From assembly GCA_020081605.1 (NCBI GenBank), contig JAHREC010000035.1, forward strand, positions 1-64,000: DNA of 64,000 nucleotides, read 5' to 3'. The stretch is from Albifimbria verrucaria (taxonomy: Eukaryota > Ascomycota > Sordariomycetes > Hypocreales > Stachybotryaceae). The position numbers and the translations under genes are program-made. A model generated the notes under the pieces. The model was given only the letters and a program-made list of their open reading frames with translations, ran no database searches and was not told the DNA's origin. Positions 38,501-51,337 of the stretch are shown piece by piece (position 1 is the first letter of the stretch; every line of letters begins with the position of its first letter).

Positions 38501-38664
38501 GGGCGACAAGTGGCAGACTCTGTTTTAAGCTTGTCGGTATGCTTCGGCTTCCGCAGAAATATGCTAGAAAACAGCATGGAACCAGCGAAAAAGGCGAAGA
38601 CGATGGTGGGATAGATGTAGTAGAGGACCTTCCAGCCCAGCGGAGGCGCTGGTGAAGAGTCCAT
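35582..38664 (-). CDS. HMT1-type ABC half-transporter, copy 2 (frameshifted)
   Basis: Start ATG is at 38664 ([11 protein letters not shown]); the frame is open upstream but that part is a pyrimidine-rich leader. Several N-terminal membrane spans precede WISYIKGYM and ILFPYIWPV at the ABC membrane domain. The nucleotide-binding domain has Walker [12 protein letters not shown]-loop GVVPQSP, signature [15 protein letters not shown], Walker [14 protein letters not shown] and H-loop AHRLSTI. Exons are 38664-37909, 37759-36541, 36455-36295, 36245-36215, 36084-35914 and 35864-35582. One G is missing near 36797, and restoring it gives 874 codons. A likely extra G near 35622 turns an acidic GEGEGEGD tail, which would end at 35527, into GRGRGR and a stop at 35582. 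Same family as copy 1 but clearly divergent, so an older paralogue. Expected in the vacuolar membrane. Confidence 0.85.
36085..36214 (-). repeat. Intron of transporter copy 2 filled with a degenerate repeat
   Basis: This 130-bp intron (donor GTGAGT at 36214, acceptor CACAG at 36085) is the longest of the three introns within the nucleotide-binding domain. Most of it, 36120-36190 on the plus strand, is a degenerate repeat of CTTCTTGGC/CTCTTGAC units. Confidence 0.7.
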
Positions 38665-40662
38665 GATGGCCAGCAGTCTGTAGGCTTGGGAGCAGGTCGA
38701 CTTCTGTAGGGTGGAGCAATTGTGAAATTCTAGAAGAAAACTGTGGTAGATGATAGATGTAGGGGGGAGGGTAATGAAACCAGGAAGGGAAATAAAAAGA
38801 AAGGACAAAAAGAAAGAGAATAAAGAGAGCAAAGAAGTGGGAAGTGGAAAAGAGAAGCGAATAGAAAAATGGACAGGGTAAAAAGGACGGGAGGGCGCGA
38901 AACAACCGATTGGTCGGGGGTATACGCAGTCAACGGAATATGATGACCATGACAAACATATCCTCCCTTGCGGCTCTAGGTGGAGAGATGAGGGTGTTAC
39001 CCAAGTGGCCAAACGACAGGCAGTAAAGCAAGTGTGGCCTAACCGGTTTTGTCACAAGGAACCAGATTAATTAGTTCTCTCTCCCCGGACCATTCCCTCT
39101 CTTAATGAGGCTCCGAGACTGGGGTCAGTTACTGAGACCTGAGAGGCCTGACCACGCAGGGGATACCAATTAGGAGCAGACATTAATTAGTGACTATGGA
39201 TCCTAACGTCAACAGCAGCGAGAGGTAAGAGCAGTCAGAATTTGTATTGGGAGATACAGAGATGCAGAGATGCGGCAATTCTGGGAATCACACAAGGTGT
39301 CTCGCCAGAAGGTCAGGTTGCCTGAAGAGGCATGCAGCGCTGAGCCAAGGGTTCTGACGCTAGCTCGAAGTGCTACGAGACAGGAGTCGCAGTGGCGATC
39401 AGCACCGGCCGGGTCGCACAGGGCCCGGACTGGGGTAGTGCAAGAACCGGGGTTGCCCATTTCTCACAGACGGGGGTATAGACGAGGGTGATAGACGAGG
39501 GTAATCGACGATGATAATCGACGAGGGTAATCAACGAGGGTAATCGACGAGGGTAATCGACGAGGGTATTCGACGAGGGTATTCGACGAGGGTAATAGAC
39601 GAGGCTAGAAGACGACGGTCATAACCAGTGCCAACAGACGAGGCTCATAGACAAAACGCCAACAGACAAGACCCGCAGAAGATGGCTGGATCTCAGCATA
39701 GACAGGCTGTCTACGATGCGGGCTTCAGGTTCATGTATCTATGCACATGTTTAATGGCTTCACTATTTTACAAGACTCTGCCTCACTACCCATCGACCAT
39801 CAAAGGATACCCCACTCAACCTAGCGGGCAAGATTGACAGCAGTCTTGTGCTCCTGTGAGTAAGTCGTCTCTTTCTCGCAGCATTGAAGCCCAGAGCAAG
39901 CAGGTCGGACCTATAGGTCAGCCATTTTGAATCTTCTCGGTGTAAGAACATGCGTTGAAGAGACGATACTATTTTTCTTCTTCTTCTTTCATTTATTCCT
40001 TGCTTCTTAAACTCTACCTATATCTATTTGAAGAATTACTGTGTAGTGAATGATGGGAAGCTCGAAATCCTGAGCTCTAAACTCTGAGCCATAAATTGTG
40101 AACTTGAAACGTATAACTCCAAACTTGAGTACCCAACTCTGAGCCGTATTGAATCCGTTGCACCTGCCCTTTCAACGCGTGCAAGGCTCGAACAACTCCA
40201 CAGATGCCTGCTTTTGTATGCTGGGTATGGTTGCGACGCATACAAGAGATGCGCGCGGCTTTAGGGAGCGTCGAGCGCCAATCAGTGGGTGATTCTTCAA
40301 CACAGGCTTCTATCGGAGATGCATCCTATGCCTAGGCCGTCTGTACTAGACTAAGTGACCGACGAAAATCACGTAAGAGGACACGACGGGAAGTTTTCTC
40401 TGCTTTAACAGAGTGAGAATGAAAGGAAGAAAGAATTCTATGCGTTTGTGAGTATTACCATCGTTTCCATGCTCATTGAACTCCTCACTCCAAACACCTT
40501 CGTCTCACTGACTCTAGGACTAAGCAGGCACAATTCAGTAATATAGACTCCAATTTATCCCCGGCCCTGAGACTGTTTGCGATACACGATGGCGTCGTTT
40601 TTCGTGGCCCATGATCATGCTCGCAATGGGCACATTGGGTCAACGTCATGTCTACAAACCCC
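38665..40662. other. Intergenic region with minisatellite
   Basis: 38700-38900 is a purine-rich (plus) / pyrimidine-rich (minus) leader of the transporter gene, usual for fungal promoters and 5' UTRs. The remainder holds the 13-bp minisatellite and no supported gene. Confidence 0.55.
39469..39623. repeat. 13-bp minisatellite, 11 units
   Basis: Eleven consecutive copies of a 13-bp unit (consensus GACGAGGGTAATC) run exactly from 39481 to 39623, with a 12-bp partial copy before. Central copies are near identical and edge copies are diverged, the usual pattern of unequal exchange or slippage. Confidence 0.95.
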
Positions 40663-42566
40663 TTACCGACGACTGTGCTTTCCTGGTAGCTCAACATCAG
40701 GATGGCAGACCCGGTAGTGTCGGGTGAGGGCATCCGCCCGGCTAAAAGTCTTCTCCTCGGCGCAGAGGTTGCAGCGAACCTTTTGCTTTCTGGCATTGTG
40801 GATGGTGTCCTCGTGCCTGGTAAGATCGTATGGCCTCGAGAATACCGTATTGCAGGGCTTTCCAGTGCCAGGGATGATTCGGTCGCAGCGATGTGGGCCT
40901 GCCTGGTTACTCAATAGGCCAGATGTCATACTAACCATCTCGTGAGGGCGAGGTGCCCCAAGGCCCTGCGTCTGACGGTGTTCCTTGCGCTTATGCTTCT
41001 GTAGGAGTGCCGGGGTCTCGAATCGTTGAGTGCACCCGTGATAAGTGCAGGTGTAGGTGCCGCCGTCAGCCGCCGTTCCTGTTGGTCGTTGACGCCCAAC
41101 CGGTGTTGTAGAACTGGATTCGGGGAACTTGAGCCAGCGGAGCTAAGCCTGGGTGGTGGTGTATCGTGGCTGGGACGCATGCGTGCAATAAATGGATACT
41201 GCTGCGGTACCTCAATCCTTATGGGAATGTGAGATGGTAGGTAGCTGAGCTGGTGATTTACACCATTTTGATTATTAACCACGGGCTGTGAGCATGCCAT
41301 TCGGTTGTCCGCCTGCGGTACCATGGCCTTGGCCAAATGATCCATTTCAAAATTGGTTGAGTCCTGGGGAAATAGAGGGAAGCTAGGCTCTCCTACCTCT
41401 GGTTTGTTGAATTCAAGAATGGCATCCTTGGGAGATATAGCCTCGGGCGTCTCTGGCTCTGTGGCCGGCGCCATCTGCTGCTGATATAGTTGGCCTTTTT
41501 GTTGCACCTTGTTCTGCTCACGCATTCTTTGCGCAGAGTTGAATGGGATATTGCTATCATGGGCAGCAGAGAAATCGTGACTAGGCGAGGGTGCCATACA
41601 AGACCCGGTTCTGAATCGAGATTCTCCAAGAGAACGAGAGGCACTTGAAGCCGGTGACTGGGCAGCACTCTGACGATGGCCATTCGCAGCGTTGACACGC
41701 CAGTGAAAGATGTCGTTGGTAGGCGAGGTGTTCGTGCGATTCTGGGGAGGCGACGTAGATGTAATCGCAGAATTCGGACTGTACAGCTCGTCGCTGTAAA
41801 CGTCGGTCATGGTGCGATCTAGCTTTGGTATGGCACCAGATCCTATTAGAGTTGTCAGCATGTCAACTTCGTTGGTGTGCAGCTCAGCTGCAGATAGAGA
41901 CGTACCCTTCCGTCGACTGTCCATCTGAGCATCACCGACAGTGGGTGTTGCCGGTGAGTCACCAGCAATGGAACTCGCCACCGACGCAGGATGTGAACGA
42001 CTTGAACTGTTGACGAAATCCGGCGCCGGCAGGAGGCCTCGATCAGCACGCGGTTCATTGTCTGGGCCTATCGTAACCGGGTAGGCTAGTTCCGACATTA
42101 ACTGGTCCAGAGTTTGGTAGCCTGGGTAAGAGCCCATCGACTTTGCGAGCTGGTAATACGAGTTTCCATGTGAACCGGTATTGTCGTGAGTGTGCATGTC
42201 GCCGAGAACGTCGTTGCTTGAGTCAGTTATGGCGATATGGAGATTTGAGGTATTGTGGTTGAAGGGAGACGCTGGCTCTGAGGAGGGCGCCAAAGAAGAG
42301 AGAGAGGACTCGCGCTGGTGGTTGAACCGGCCCAGCTTTGGTGTGAACTGGGTGAGGTCACCGTAGACACCAGTTTGCATAGTGTCGTTGCCCAAATCCT
42401 GGGGCAATACGGGGATCGGTTGAGACTGCGAAGAGAACTGGTCGAAGCCGGGAAAGGCGACGAAATCACGAGAGACGTGAGGTGTCTTGTTGGTCTCGCG
42501 GCGGTGAAAGTGGTTATAGTCGTCTTTGGAGTTGTATTGGTATGGAAGTTGTGAGAGAGACAGCAT
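40663..42566 (-). CDS. rpn4: Rpn4-like C2H2 transcription factor
   Basis: Rpn4 drives proteasome gene expression and is itself degraded by the proteasome. Start ATG is at 42566 (MLSLSQLPYQY); an in-frame ATG 10 codons upstream is less likely. The first about 500 residues are low-complexity Ser/Pro/Gln-rich with acidic patches, typical of activation regions. The C-terminus has a first finger YTCTYHGCTQRFETPALL ending in HKRKEH, then a variant finger (CDRIIPGTGKPCNTVF...LTRHEDTIH) and a third (CNLCAEEKTF...LTRHYRVCH), ending PGKHSRR. The order and the long GTGKPCN insert match fungal Rpn4-type proteins as I know them. One G is missing near 41074, between QQER and AADGGTYTC. Adding it gives 635 codons. 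Single exon. The long unread leader toward 42750 is AG-rich. Confidence 0.85.
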
Positions 42567-45500
42567 GATGGACACGAAGGGGAGAAACAGGAACAAAGAA
42601 TATGAAACTGCGAATTTGAGGACGAATGGAAGAGTGAGAATTCAAGAGGGCATCTTGACTTTTATAAGCGATATACCGTATTGGAAGGGCAGCTGGACTG
42701 AGCAGCGGTGGAACCCAAGTGGTTGATGCCTATGCCCACTGATGGGACTCACAGAGGAGGCTCGTGGAGCAAGGTCTCTAGGGAGGCCCACCGACAAGGC
42801 TGAGGCCCAAAGTAGGCATGTCGTTCATGGCGCAGCAGGCTTCCAGCCCACCGTATTCCCGCCGGCTTAGCGCTCACAGGGGGTCTCAGACCACTCTGCC
42901 CCTTCCGAGTACCTGATGACTTCTTTTACATCGCGATGATCCATTGATGGGTCAATATGAGACTCCCGGTCATGCACGGCATTGTATATATCAGCTGTCT
43001 TCAAGGGATAGTTTTACCGGACATAGAATAGCCGTGGGAGCTGTTGGAAGTTTGAAGTATCAGCGAAGTGCTTTCTAGGTGGATGCTACAAAGCTACATA
43101 TCTGATGCCTTGGAAACGGCCATGCTGTATGTAGTACAGGTTGATCAGAACAGGCACGCAGCATTGTAATGTCCTCCACTCTCAGTTGTTGGAGTCCGGT
43201 ACTTGATGCCGTCCACGTCTTCGATGTCGTCGTGGCGTCTTTGAGATGTGTTGTATGTTGTGTGGATTGTGTGGATAGATGCAGGTGACGAGACGCAGGA
43301 GGCCGATGATATGACATGCATAGAAGTCACAAGAATTAATGCAGACTAAGTGAATAGTCGACTCAACGTGAGCTATGCCCTCGAGTGAATGTGGCAAGTC
43401 CATACATCGCTATGCAAAGACAGCCTTTTCTAGGATGAGGGTTGTTTCACAGATCGCCCTAGCACTATACAGACTGGATTCAATCAAGCTGGTTGCTTAT
43501 TTGAAGCTCTGTATCATTTTTGCTACCGCCAGTCTACTCAGAAAGCATTCCTTTCAGCCTAGGACGAACTATCTTGCCGCCTACGAGGGCCCACTTCGAG
43601 GCACGTCCCAACTAGCGTGGAGCCTCTGCTGGCAAGACGAAGGCTGGAAGCAACACCGCCAGAGGGCAGCAGATAAGCTTGGGTTGACGGTGAGATAGCA
43701 AAGATAACTGGATGACAGTGCTACACAGAGCGCAGAAGCTCCTGTCCAGCGTTCAACGTGTTGGGGCGAAGCCTGAAGGAAACAAGTGAATGCTCCGATA
43801 TCCAGTTGACAGATTAGTTTTCTTATACTGTTTAGACCGTAGTTTTTATGATGACTGATGGATCGCTTTAACCGATTGTTGAACCAAGTGTTCTAAGCTC
43901 GACGCTAGCTTGGAACCAGCCCCACCACGGCCCACAACATTCTCATGGTCGAGGAACAGGGTAGTCTGCCTGGCCAAGAGAGTATTGCGACGACTCAACT
44001 CCGGCCGACTGATGTGTAAGCCGTCGTAACGACATCGATCCGATCCGGCCAGGCCCAAAGTGTGTGCGAATGCGCGTGTGTGCATGTGTGCGTGTGTGCA
44101 TGTGTATGCCTGTGTGCGCATGTGATCGCGTGTATGTATGACTTGTATGTAGAAAGGGGAGATGAGGGATTGGTGACGGCTTCGCCAAGCGATCAAGATA
44201 TCGAAACAGTTGAGGAAGAAGAACTTGGGCTCGAGAAGCATCGCCGTCACCATCCTATCCGTGGCGCATCTTTCGCTTTGAATGGTCAGATGCCTTGGCC
44301 CAACTTTGGTGTCACTGCCCCAGGGTCTAACGCATCCCATCAGGGGTGATAACTTTGATTTTCGAGGACACGTCAGAAGCACTTGTAGACTCGCCGCCGA
44401 CGACATATGGTTTCGTGCGTCGTGCATTGGTCTAAGCGCATGAGACAGCTTGTACTCCCCGGCATCTCTGCTTGAACGCGTGCATCCTTTGTGGTGGAAC
44501 ATCTCAGGACTTTTATCAAACTTCTGGTTCGACCAAGAGTGGTGAGTTGATACCAGGACTCTCAGGCTATCGATAGCATTGTCCTTGATCCTGAACCCTT
44601 CGACCCAGCTTCCTGCCGCGACTCCTTGATATCATGTATGGAGTCGAAATCATGAATGAACTTGAGATGTCCTTCCGACAGTCGGAGAACAAGCCGCCGC
44701 ACCTCGGTGGCCGGCCCAGTCTTCCTCTGTCTTCTTGCCCAACGCTTTGATATTTATGTTCAGGTCGCAGGGAAAGAGGGGTTGCATTGTGGTTCTCTCA
44801 TTGAGATACGGATGTGCGATATGGATGGTTGACAGGACGGTCGACAGGACGGTCGGCAGGACGGACGATATTGACGGACGATGAAGACGCAAAGACTACT
44901 TCCTACACCAATTTGCACTGGTTGATTCTTGTGTACTGGTGAGTGACCAATGCGCCCCGTACGTTCTTTTGTTCTCTTGAGCATTGGTCCTCTATGAGAA
45001 GCTAGCGACTCATAGAAACCAATGAACCGAAGTCGGCTTCTTGGTGGGTATTGCGGTTTGCTCCTGCTAGCCTGTTCGCTCCCTACCGGCCAGTTCATCT
45101 AGCCTCGCCCTCTCACTTTATCCTGTGATGAACTCGTGATACACTAAATGGCGCACGAAATGCAGTTTGGTGTTTATGCAAGGCCGACTTGCAGCCGAGG
45201 CGGATGTCGTACATAAATAGAGCAGGAGACCTAAAGTGTGCCACTGGGGCGGGGAGGAGATGCAAATGGGAGGCTCGTGGCCGGGAGAGGTTGTGGTGGT
45301 GGTCGTTCGTCGTCGTTGTCGTCGTTGTCGTCGTTGTCGTCGTTGTCGTCGTTGTCGTCGTTGTCGTCGTTGTCGTCGTTAGTCGTCATTGAAGTGCTCG
45401 TCGTCGAAGTGCCCGTCGTTGCAGTGCTGGAAGTAATAGACACGTCAGCTTTAGCTCGATAGCCGGTACATGAATGTGAAGATGGCAGCGGTTTGATGAC

Positions 45501-48500
45501 CTTAACAAGGCGGGACCCTCCTCGCAGCTTCATCTGTAGCCACATCGCGTGGTGATCTTCAGGGTTGTGCACTCCCAGCTTCTTGCTGCTGGCCTGACGC
45601 AGGGTACTTCCTGAGTAACCGGGCGGGGTCGGTTTGGCGTTTGGACCAGGCGAGTCGTCGCAGGAGCCCTCTGCTCAGCACTGTATGCCCTTTGAGGAGA
45701 TATCAGAAGCGCACTTATCATTTGCGAAGGGAAATTTCATTGCGCGATATACAAGCCTAGGACGCATGTATTTCTGCTTGAGCACGGTTCGGGTTCATCT
45801 TTTTGCGGATGAGGTCCATGGTGGTGATGTCCGAAATTGAGAAAGCTTTTCGATTCTCGACGCTTCGCCTGGCAAATAGAAGAGCATCTTGGGTGTCCGC
45901 TGACCCAGATTGGACAAGAGTACAGACAGGGCAAACCGATGCGAGAAAGCGAGCAACAGAAACTGATGGTCTGGGCACGCATTCGAGTATTGCTCTGGAA
46001 AATATGAATAATAATGACGAAGAAAGAAAATAGAGACTAATACAAAAAAAAAGGAATAAATGATTAAAGGGAATAAAATTAACAAATTGAAAAATTAACA
46101 GAAGCAGCCAAGCCTGCATCCTCCCCTCTTCGTCCTCGTCAGACTGATTGGCTGCCTGTCGAGAAGGGATCTGATCATGCCAGCCAATCTGATTCCAGGC
46201 AGGGAGCGGGAAGGAGGATCGAAACAGAAGGTGGCCCTTGGTTGTTGTCGAAAGAGGACGGGCGTGTGCTTAGGCAAAATGCGACCATGACAAGGGTAGG
46301 GGTGTATCTTCTGGGATCTTCCACAAAGATGCAGTCCGTGTGCTGTGAGACAATGCTGCATATGCATCCCTGTCTAGCCCTCACCCATCATGGTGCAGGG
46401 GTCAAGGTCAACCAACGACATGTCTGAACCACCCAAACGACTTTTCATTGCCAGAGGCGCCGCCAGCCGCCACCCTCCATTCCCCGCCAAGTGATCTGAA
46501 CAGCATGCTCCAGACTTGACGCGGCAAGGAATTAATTTCCTTATATTATGCAAAGCTTGCGTTCGTCCCACTAGTATCTAGAACAGCCTAGATGTAACAG
46601 TCAAGACCAGCACCAGGGTGCCATCTGCTCAATGATCGTATGGAGGGGATGTCCTCATGGATGGCTGGAGGAGAGACGGTGTAGCATGAAGCAATCATTC
46701 GTCCACGCTGTGCCACACCTGTCCAAAAGCGAGCCAATGACAGGATACTTTGGCGGGAAAAGAGACGACTACTAAGCCGTGCTTGGAATGAAAACCAGCT
46801 CTCTTCAACACCCCTGACGACCTGTCGGCAGACCAGTCAGCTGTTGAAACACCTGCAGCCCCTGAAGTATGGGAGTCCTACCTGGGGTCGAGCTCTCCTA
46901 GCGATTCTTCTTACCTTGGCCGTCAGATGCTTATACGTACTTAATGACAACAACGATATGCCTTCTACCTCAAAACGAGCGTAGCTTAAGAAGTGGAAAC
47001 ACGGTTGCTGGTGTGTTTTCGTAACGATGATGAACTAACCGATAGTAGTATAAACGGACCGAGTTGTGTGACAGACCTTGCGATCTTGTGGTGTCGGCGA
47101 ATGTAGGCCGACACACGAGATGCGGCCTTGGCACATCAAACCTGACTGAAATGAGTTGAGTGGCGCTAAGAAGACTATGGAAAATTGTTTGCGTCATCAG
47201 CCGTACCAGCTTGATCGTACTTATGCATGGTCCCTACTTTTTTATTTTACTAGCCTGGCCGGCCGGTGCACGGGATACGAATTGATGAACATATCGGAGC
47301 TCAGTCATAAGCTCAGTAGCAAGCTCAGACATCACCTCCTGGATGGCTTCTGAATCAGTTTTTCTTGACCATGCGATGCGACCCTGGCAACCTTGTATTG
47401 GGATTTCCCTATCCTGGGAATGTCTGTGAACTAGCTTTCTTGTACATGTGCATCTGGGACCGTGCTTTCTCTTTCCTTTCTTTGCCAACGACGTGACATG
47501 TGATCAAGCCCGATATTTGTCGGCTAGCTAATCACACCTCGGTTCAGCTCATGATAATATATTGAAACACGTCATTTATTGATTCATCAATAGCAAGTAG
47601 CCTCAGGGCTTCCATCGGGCCTTCAAACTAGGGGTCAACCTCTCATCTTTTCCTGCGCATGTGGCAGTCTCCTAGCGGACTGTCTTGCATAAATTACCAG
47701 GTTATAGGGCCGCCACGTCTCTGCTCCCGAGTGAAAAAGGCTGGCCCCTGTTGCTACCTGGGAAAGAGCCCTCGTGGCTGTAGCAGCTGTCTTGGCATGG
47801 CTATCAAGGCGATCATGGCTTGGCCAAGTATGGGACTGATGCCATGCCGTCGCATGACTTTTCTTTTTGGGAACTCGGGCTTTTGTTTCCATGTCATGAA
47901 CAGTGACTACCCATCACGCCACCATGAGCGCGATGCTCACCAAGACATGTCCAAGCTGAGCGGAATGGAAAAAGTTCTGTTGGGATTCAGGAAGGATAAA
48001 CTGTGAGTAACCTGCCCATCTGCGATGCTTGCTGCTTCTGTGAAATAATCATGCGTGTAGCTATCACAATGGGCTGCACACGGTTGTCCATACGACGTCC
48101 GATAACGTTCATTCTCCCTCATTCGGATTGAACCAGGGACAGGATAACCACATGTCCAGATGATCTATCTGTGAGAGATAATGAGATCCCAACTAGGGCC
48201 GTTAGCTAAGAGCGGCAAAGATGATTGAGCCTTGTACAATATGCTTGCTGATTCATAAGGGTGAAGAGCTTGACTCAGAGTATCGTGTAATGACAAGCCA
48301 TAGTCTATCATCTCAGCTGGAAGTTGGGATTTAGCAAAAATAAAACCAAGTAAGACAACGCCACATCTCCGGACAAGCCTACAGTACTATTGATCTAGTG
48401 GACAGGATACGGTACAAATACATCACCATGTTCTCTCTTTTCGGATGATAATTGTCATTCACGTCGTTCCTCTTTAGTCATTAAATTCTGCCTCTGTATC

Positions 48501-50781
48501 CTTCGAAACCCTCTCTGAAAATGCTACCTAACTCTTTCTCACGATTGCGCAAAGCTGCAAAAAGAGCCTATGTTAGCCTCCAATTAACGTTTTTGAGACA
48601 TTTCTCGAAAGAACACAGATGTCCAAAATGCACCCATTCAAAGTTCATCCCTGGGAGCCTCGCTTAACACCGAAAGATGCCCCAGAAAGACGCTAAGCAT
48701 GGCGACATTTGTTAGGATTGGCAATACCGCGGTTCAGTGGTTCAGCACAGCAGACAGTTAGATCTAGCCTGATACGACGGCATAAAGTCTGGGGAGGACG
48801 CAAAGCTTGGTGCGAAAACAATATTCAAGGATGCGAGTTCGAATCAATTTGCTGTCTGGTAACGGTAGACCTGAGGTTGAGGTGGAGCAGGAATATACGC
48901 TTCCGACGTGCAGTACCCTGGTAGCTGAGGCTGAGGCTGGGTGGGAAGGACGGTTGGGCAACATGACAGGTACGGCTAGTCAGGAATGAGTAGGAACTAA
49001 TGCTATACATTTCATCATCATCATGCTCTATAGGTGTCCATGCGTGTTGGGTGCCTCACTTGATATTTGCGTTTGAGTCGGCAACTAAGCCTGGCTGTGC
49101 CTTGCTGGTGGATACCGGAGAACCGAACCGGGCCCGCCGGCATGGCCCTGTGCGGCACGGCCTCTGCTTGGCACGGAGCCTACTGCCAAAACTTCTGATA
49201 ACAACTGCTGGACTCTGGTGTGCTTCGCAGACGACACAGGTTCGACATTGCCTTCGGTCGAGGTGGAATTGGACGTGTTGGCGGTGCTGTGGTATGAGCA
49301 AAGCTGTCACTCACAGGGTCGGGCGGCGATATGAGCTTGCTGGCATCGAGATGGCCAGAGGCAATTGTGGTTGAGGCCGTGAGATGGCGAAATAGCAATG
49401 ATGGAGAAAATCAGGAGGCTCATGCCCAGGCTACGTTCGTAGTTGGAGAGCCTCGTGGCTTCTGATCTTAGTTGATGATTCGAAGCAGAAATCCTGAAGC
49501 TTGAAGTTGACCGGGCGAGGTGGTAATTGGTTCTTGAGAGGTGATGGTAAGGCTGTGCCACCTTTGACGCAACGGGCCTTCACCCTCTTATATTCCGTTG
49601 ACAACGACTGTATGTGGTTACGTTGTTATTAGCACACTGCTGCCTGAAACCTCACGGTCCCCTCTGACAGGTTCACCGAAGTAAATTGACTGGTTTGTCA
49701 TACTTTGCAAGATTTGACATTGACAACCACCACTGTGATGACAAAGTCGGTCCTTCTCTTGTGTCAGATTCCTTCTCACATCGTGAACAGCCCTTTAATA
49801 ATGTAATGCCAAAATTCCCCATATGTGCCTGGTGTATATGAGCCTACAATCGTCTAGCCACACCACCGGGCTCAACTCGATCGGGCTGAACTTTAGATGG
49901 CAGAGCGTGTCTCAAACACTTGTTTCAATCGTGTGTTTCGGTTGTATGCTGCGGGCTCAAACGTCTGGTTCTTCAATATCTTCTGATGGGCGCAAAGCCT
50001 CCACCAGGTTTGGGCCAACTCATCTCTCCTCAAACAGATCAATCGTCTCGGCTTCAACGTGAACAAGATTTTCAGCAAGACTGTCTGCCGTTTGCTGTCT
50101 GCGGTCTGCGTGACAAGATCCCAATTTCATGGGGTATAGTAGTGGCCCTCTTAACATGAACCAAGAAGTGGGTTCGCATACTGTGATGTCTCTTCATTAC
50201 ATACCTCGTAGCCGCTGAAACCCTGTTAATCATGTCGACGCTTGCTACTTCGTAGATTCTCTCAGAAATTCCTTCTCTCAGAGTTTCACCCTCTTATCAA
50301 CCAGTTTAATGCTCAGACTTGACATGTACCGATTTCGTTTACATGCACTTTTAATCGAAATCGAATGTGCGTTTCTCGGCAGTGGTAGGCTTGGGATCAG
50401 CCAGATTATGGTATGACACAACGTCCATACAGTAAAGCATGAAGGTATTCGTTTCTGGCCCAGGCGATGATTGTCTGAATGTATGGCTCTATGTATACTA
50501 TTGGACAGAAACTAGGGAAAATACCAATCAGTCAGCGCCGGCATATGGAATAGGGTAGCGCTGGATGTGAGGCTCCCATCTCCAGTGAGCAAAAGCCGGT
50601 ATGAAGCAGAGATAGATGCATGCCTCATCATCTACTTACCAGGTGGCACCACTGACTCCCAGCGAATGGCGATGGGAGAATCAGATCTCACGAGGCTGTA
50701 TGAATGGGGGTTCCTATTGTCGATGGCCTCGAGGGCGCCCCTACGCGCGCGCATGCGGGTGAGAGAGCGGACTGATGATGT
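42567..50781. other. 8.2-kb gene-poor region
   Basis: The largest apparently empty block. It contains a GT-rich tract (44061-44130), a 12-bp repeat (GGTCGACAGGAC type, 44830-44880), the TTGTCGTCG repeat, and AT-rich sequence at 45990-46100. A hydrophobic minus-strand start (MSLLIFSIIAIS) at about 49423 could open a small secreted protein with an unresolved structure, but I found no continuity. Nothing else can be supported. Confidence 0.45.
45302..45380. repeat. (TTGTCGTCG)n repeat, about 8 units
   Basis: A 9-bp unit is repeated perfectly about eight times. On the minus strand it reads Asp-Asp-Asn repeats within an open frame 45572-45231 (113 codons). I see no further support that this frame is a gene. 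Confidence 0.9.
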
Positions 50782-51337
50782 CTAAGTGACCAGGAAGTAC
50801 AGATATGACCTAAATGGCATGAAGGTCCACAGGAGCTCCTTGGTGGTGAGATACGTAATTGATGTATGAAGTTGGTCAATATCACGACAGCGAGCAAGGA
50901 GAAGGAAGCCTTGAGAGATTCCTAAAATAAAAATTGCTGCAGAACATTCGTAGATGCCCCAGTTCTTTCGTCTCATTGTAATGAGCATGGCACTCTGCGG
51001 CTTGTCAGTGAAGCTCAACGATAAAGGTTTCAGGGTCCGAAACATACAACGAACAGCTCGAACGTAACCGCGTTTAAGAGCATGCAGTCGGAGAGGTATC
51101 TAGAGGCAATTTCAAGATTATTACCATATACCTTGGTGGCTATGAAGAGCACAACTACTCCATAAAGGCCGTGTACAATATAGAAAAAAGAGAGAAAAAG
51201 GTGAGCAGCAAAGCAACAGATGATTTGGGAATGGCTAGAAAGAAGAGAAAACACAGCTCGAGGATCCAAGTGACAACAAACGCCACGCTAACTGTTAAGG
51301 AATGATCGGTAGGCTGAATGGCGGACATGGTGGACAT
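50782..51337 (-). CDS. Small multi-span membrane protein, hypothetical
   Basis: Start ATG is at 51337. Two exons (51337-51048 and 50994-50782) are joined by a 53-bp intron with donor GTATGT, branch-like CACTGAC and acceptor GCAG. Reading gives hydrophobic spans around VVTW, CCFAAHLFLSFFYIVHGLYG, VVVLFIATK and IFILGISQGFLLLA, with a conserved-looking C-terminal half (MRRKNWGIYECSAAIF, TTKELLWTFMPFRSYLYFLV). One base is missing near 51270 to pass from the N-terminal frame into the main one, and with it the gene is 168 codons. Three or four membrane passes, no signal peptide of secreted type. I do not recognise the family. Confidence 0.65.

Noticed and set aside
39469..39623. Possible CRISPR-like array
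   Set aside because: 13-bp units directly abut without spacers; it is a minisatellite, and the genome is eukaryotic.
43846..44502. 218-codon minus-strand ORF
   Set aside because: Its central part is the GT-rich repeat (His/Thr-rich translation). The rest shows no motif or exon support, so it is probably chance.
45231..45572. Asp/Asn-repeat ORF
   Set aside because: Driven by the 9-bp repeat; no start context, splice sites or domain outside the repeat.
45757..46119. Hydrophobic minus-strand ORF resembling a membrane protein
   Set aside because: Lies on AT-rich sequence that gives Phe/Leu/Ile codons by composition; two frames look equally hydrophobic.
48835..48850. GTTCGAATC motif as a tRNA T-loop
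   Set aside because: No T-stem pairing and no acceptor or anticodon arms around it. No tRNA gene was found elsewhere in the window.
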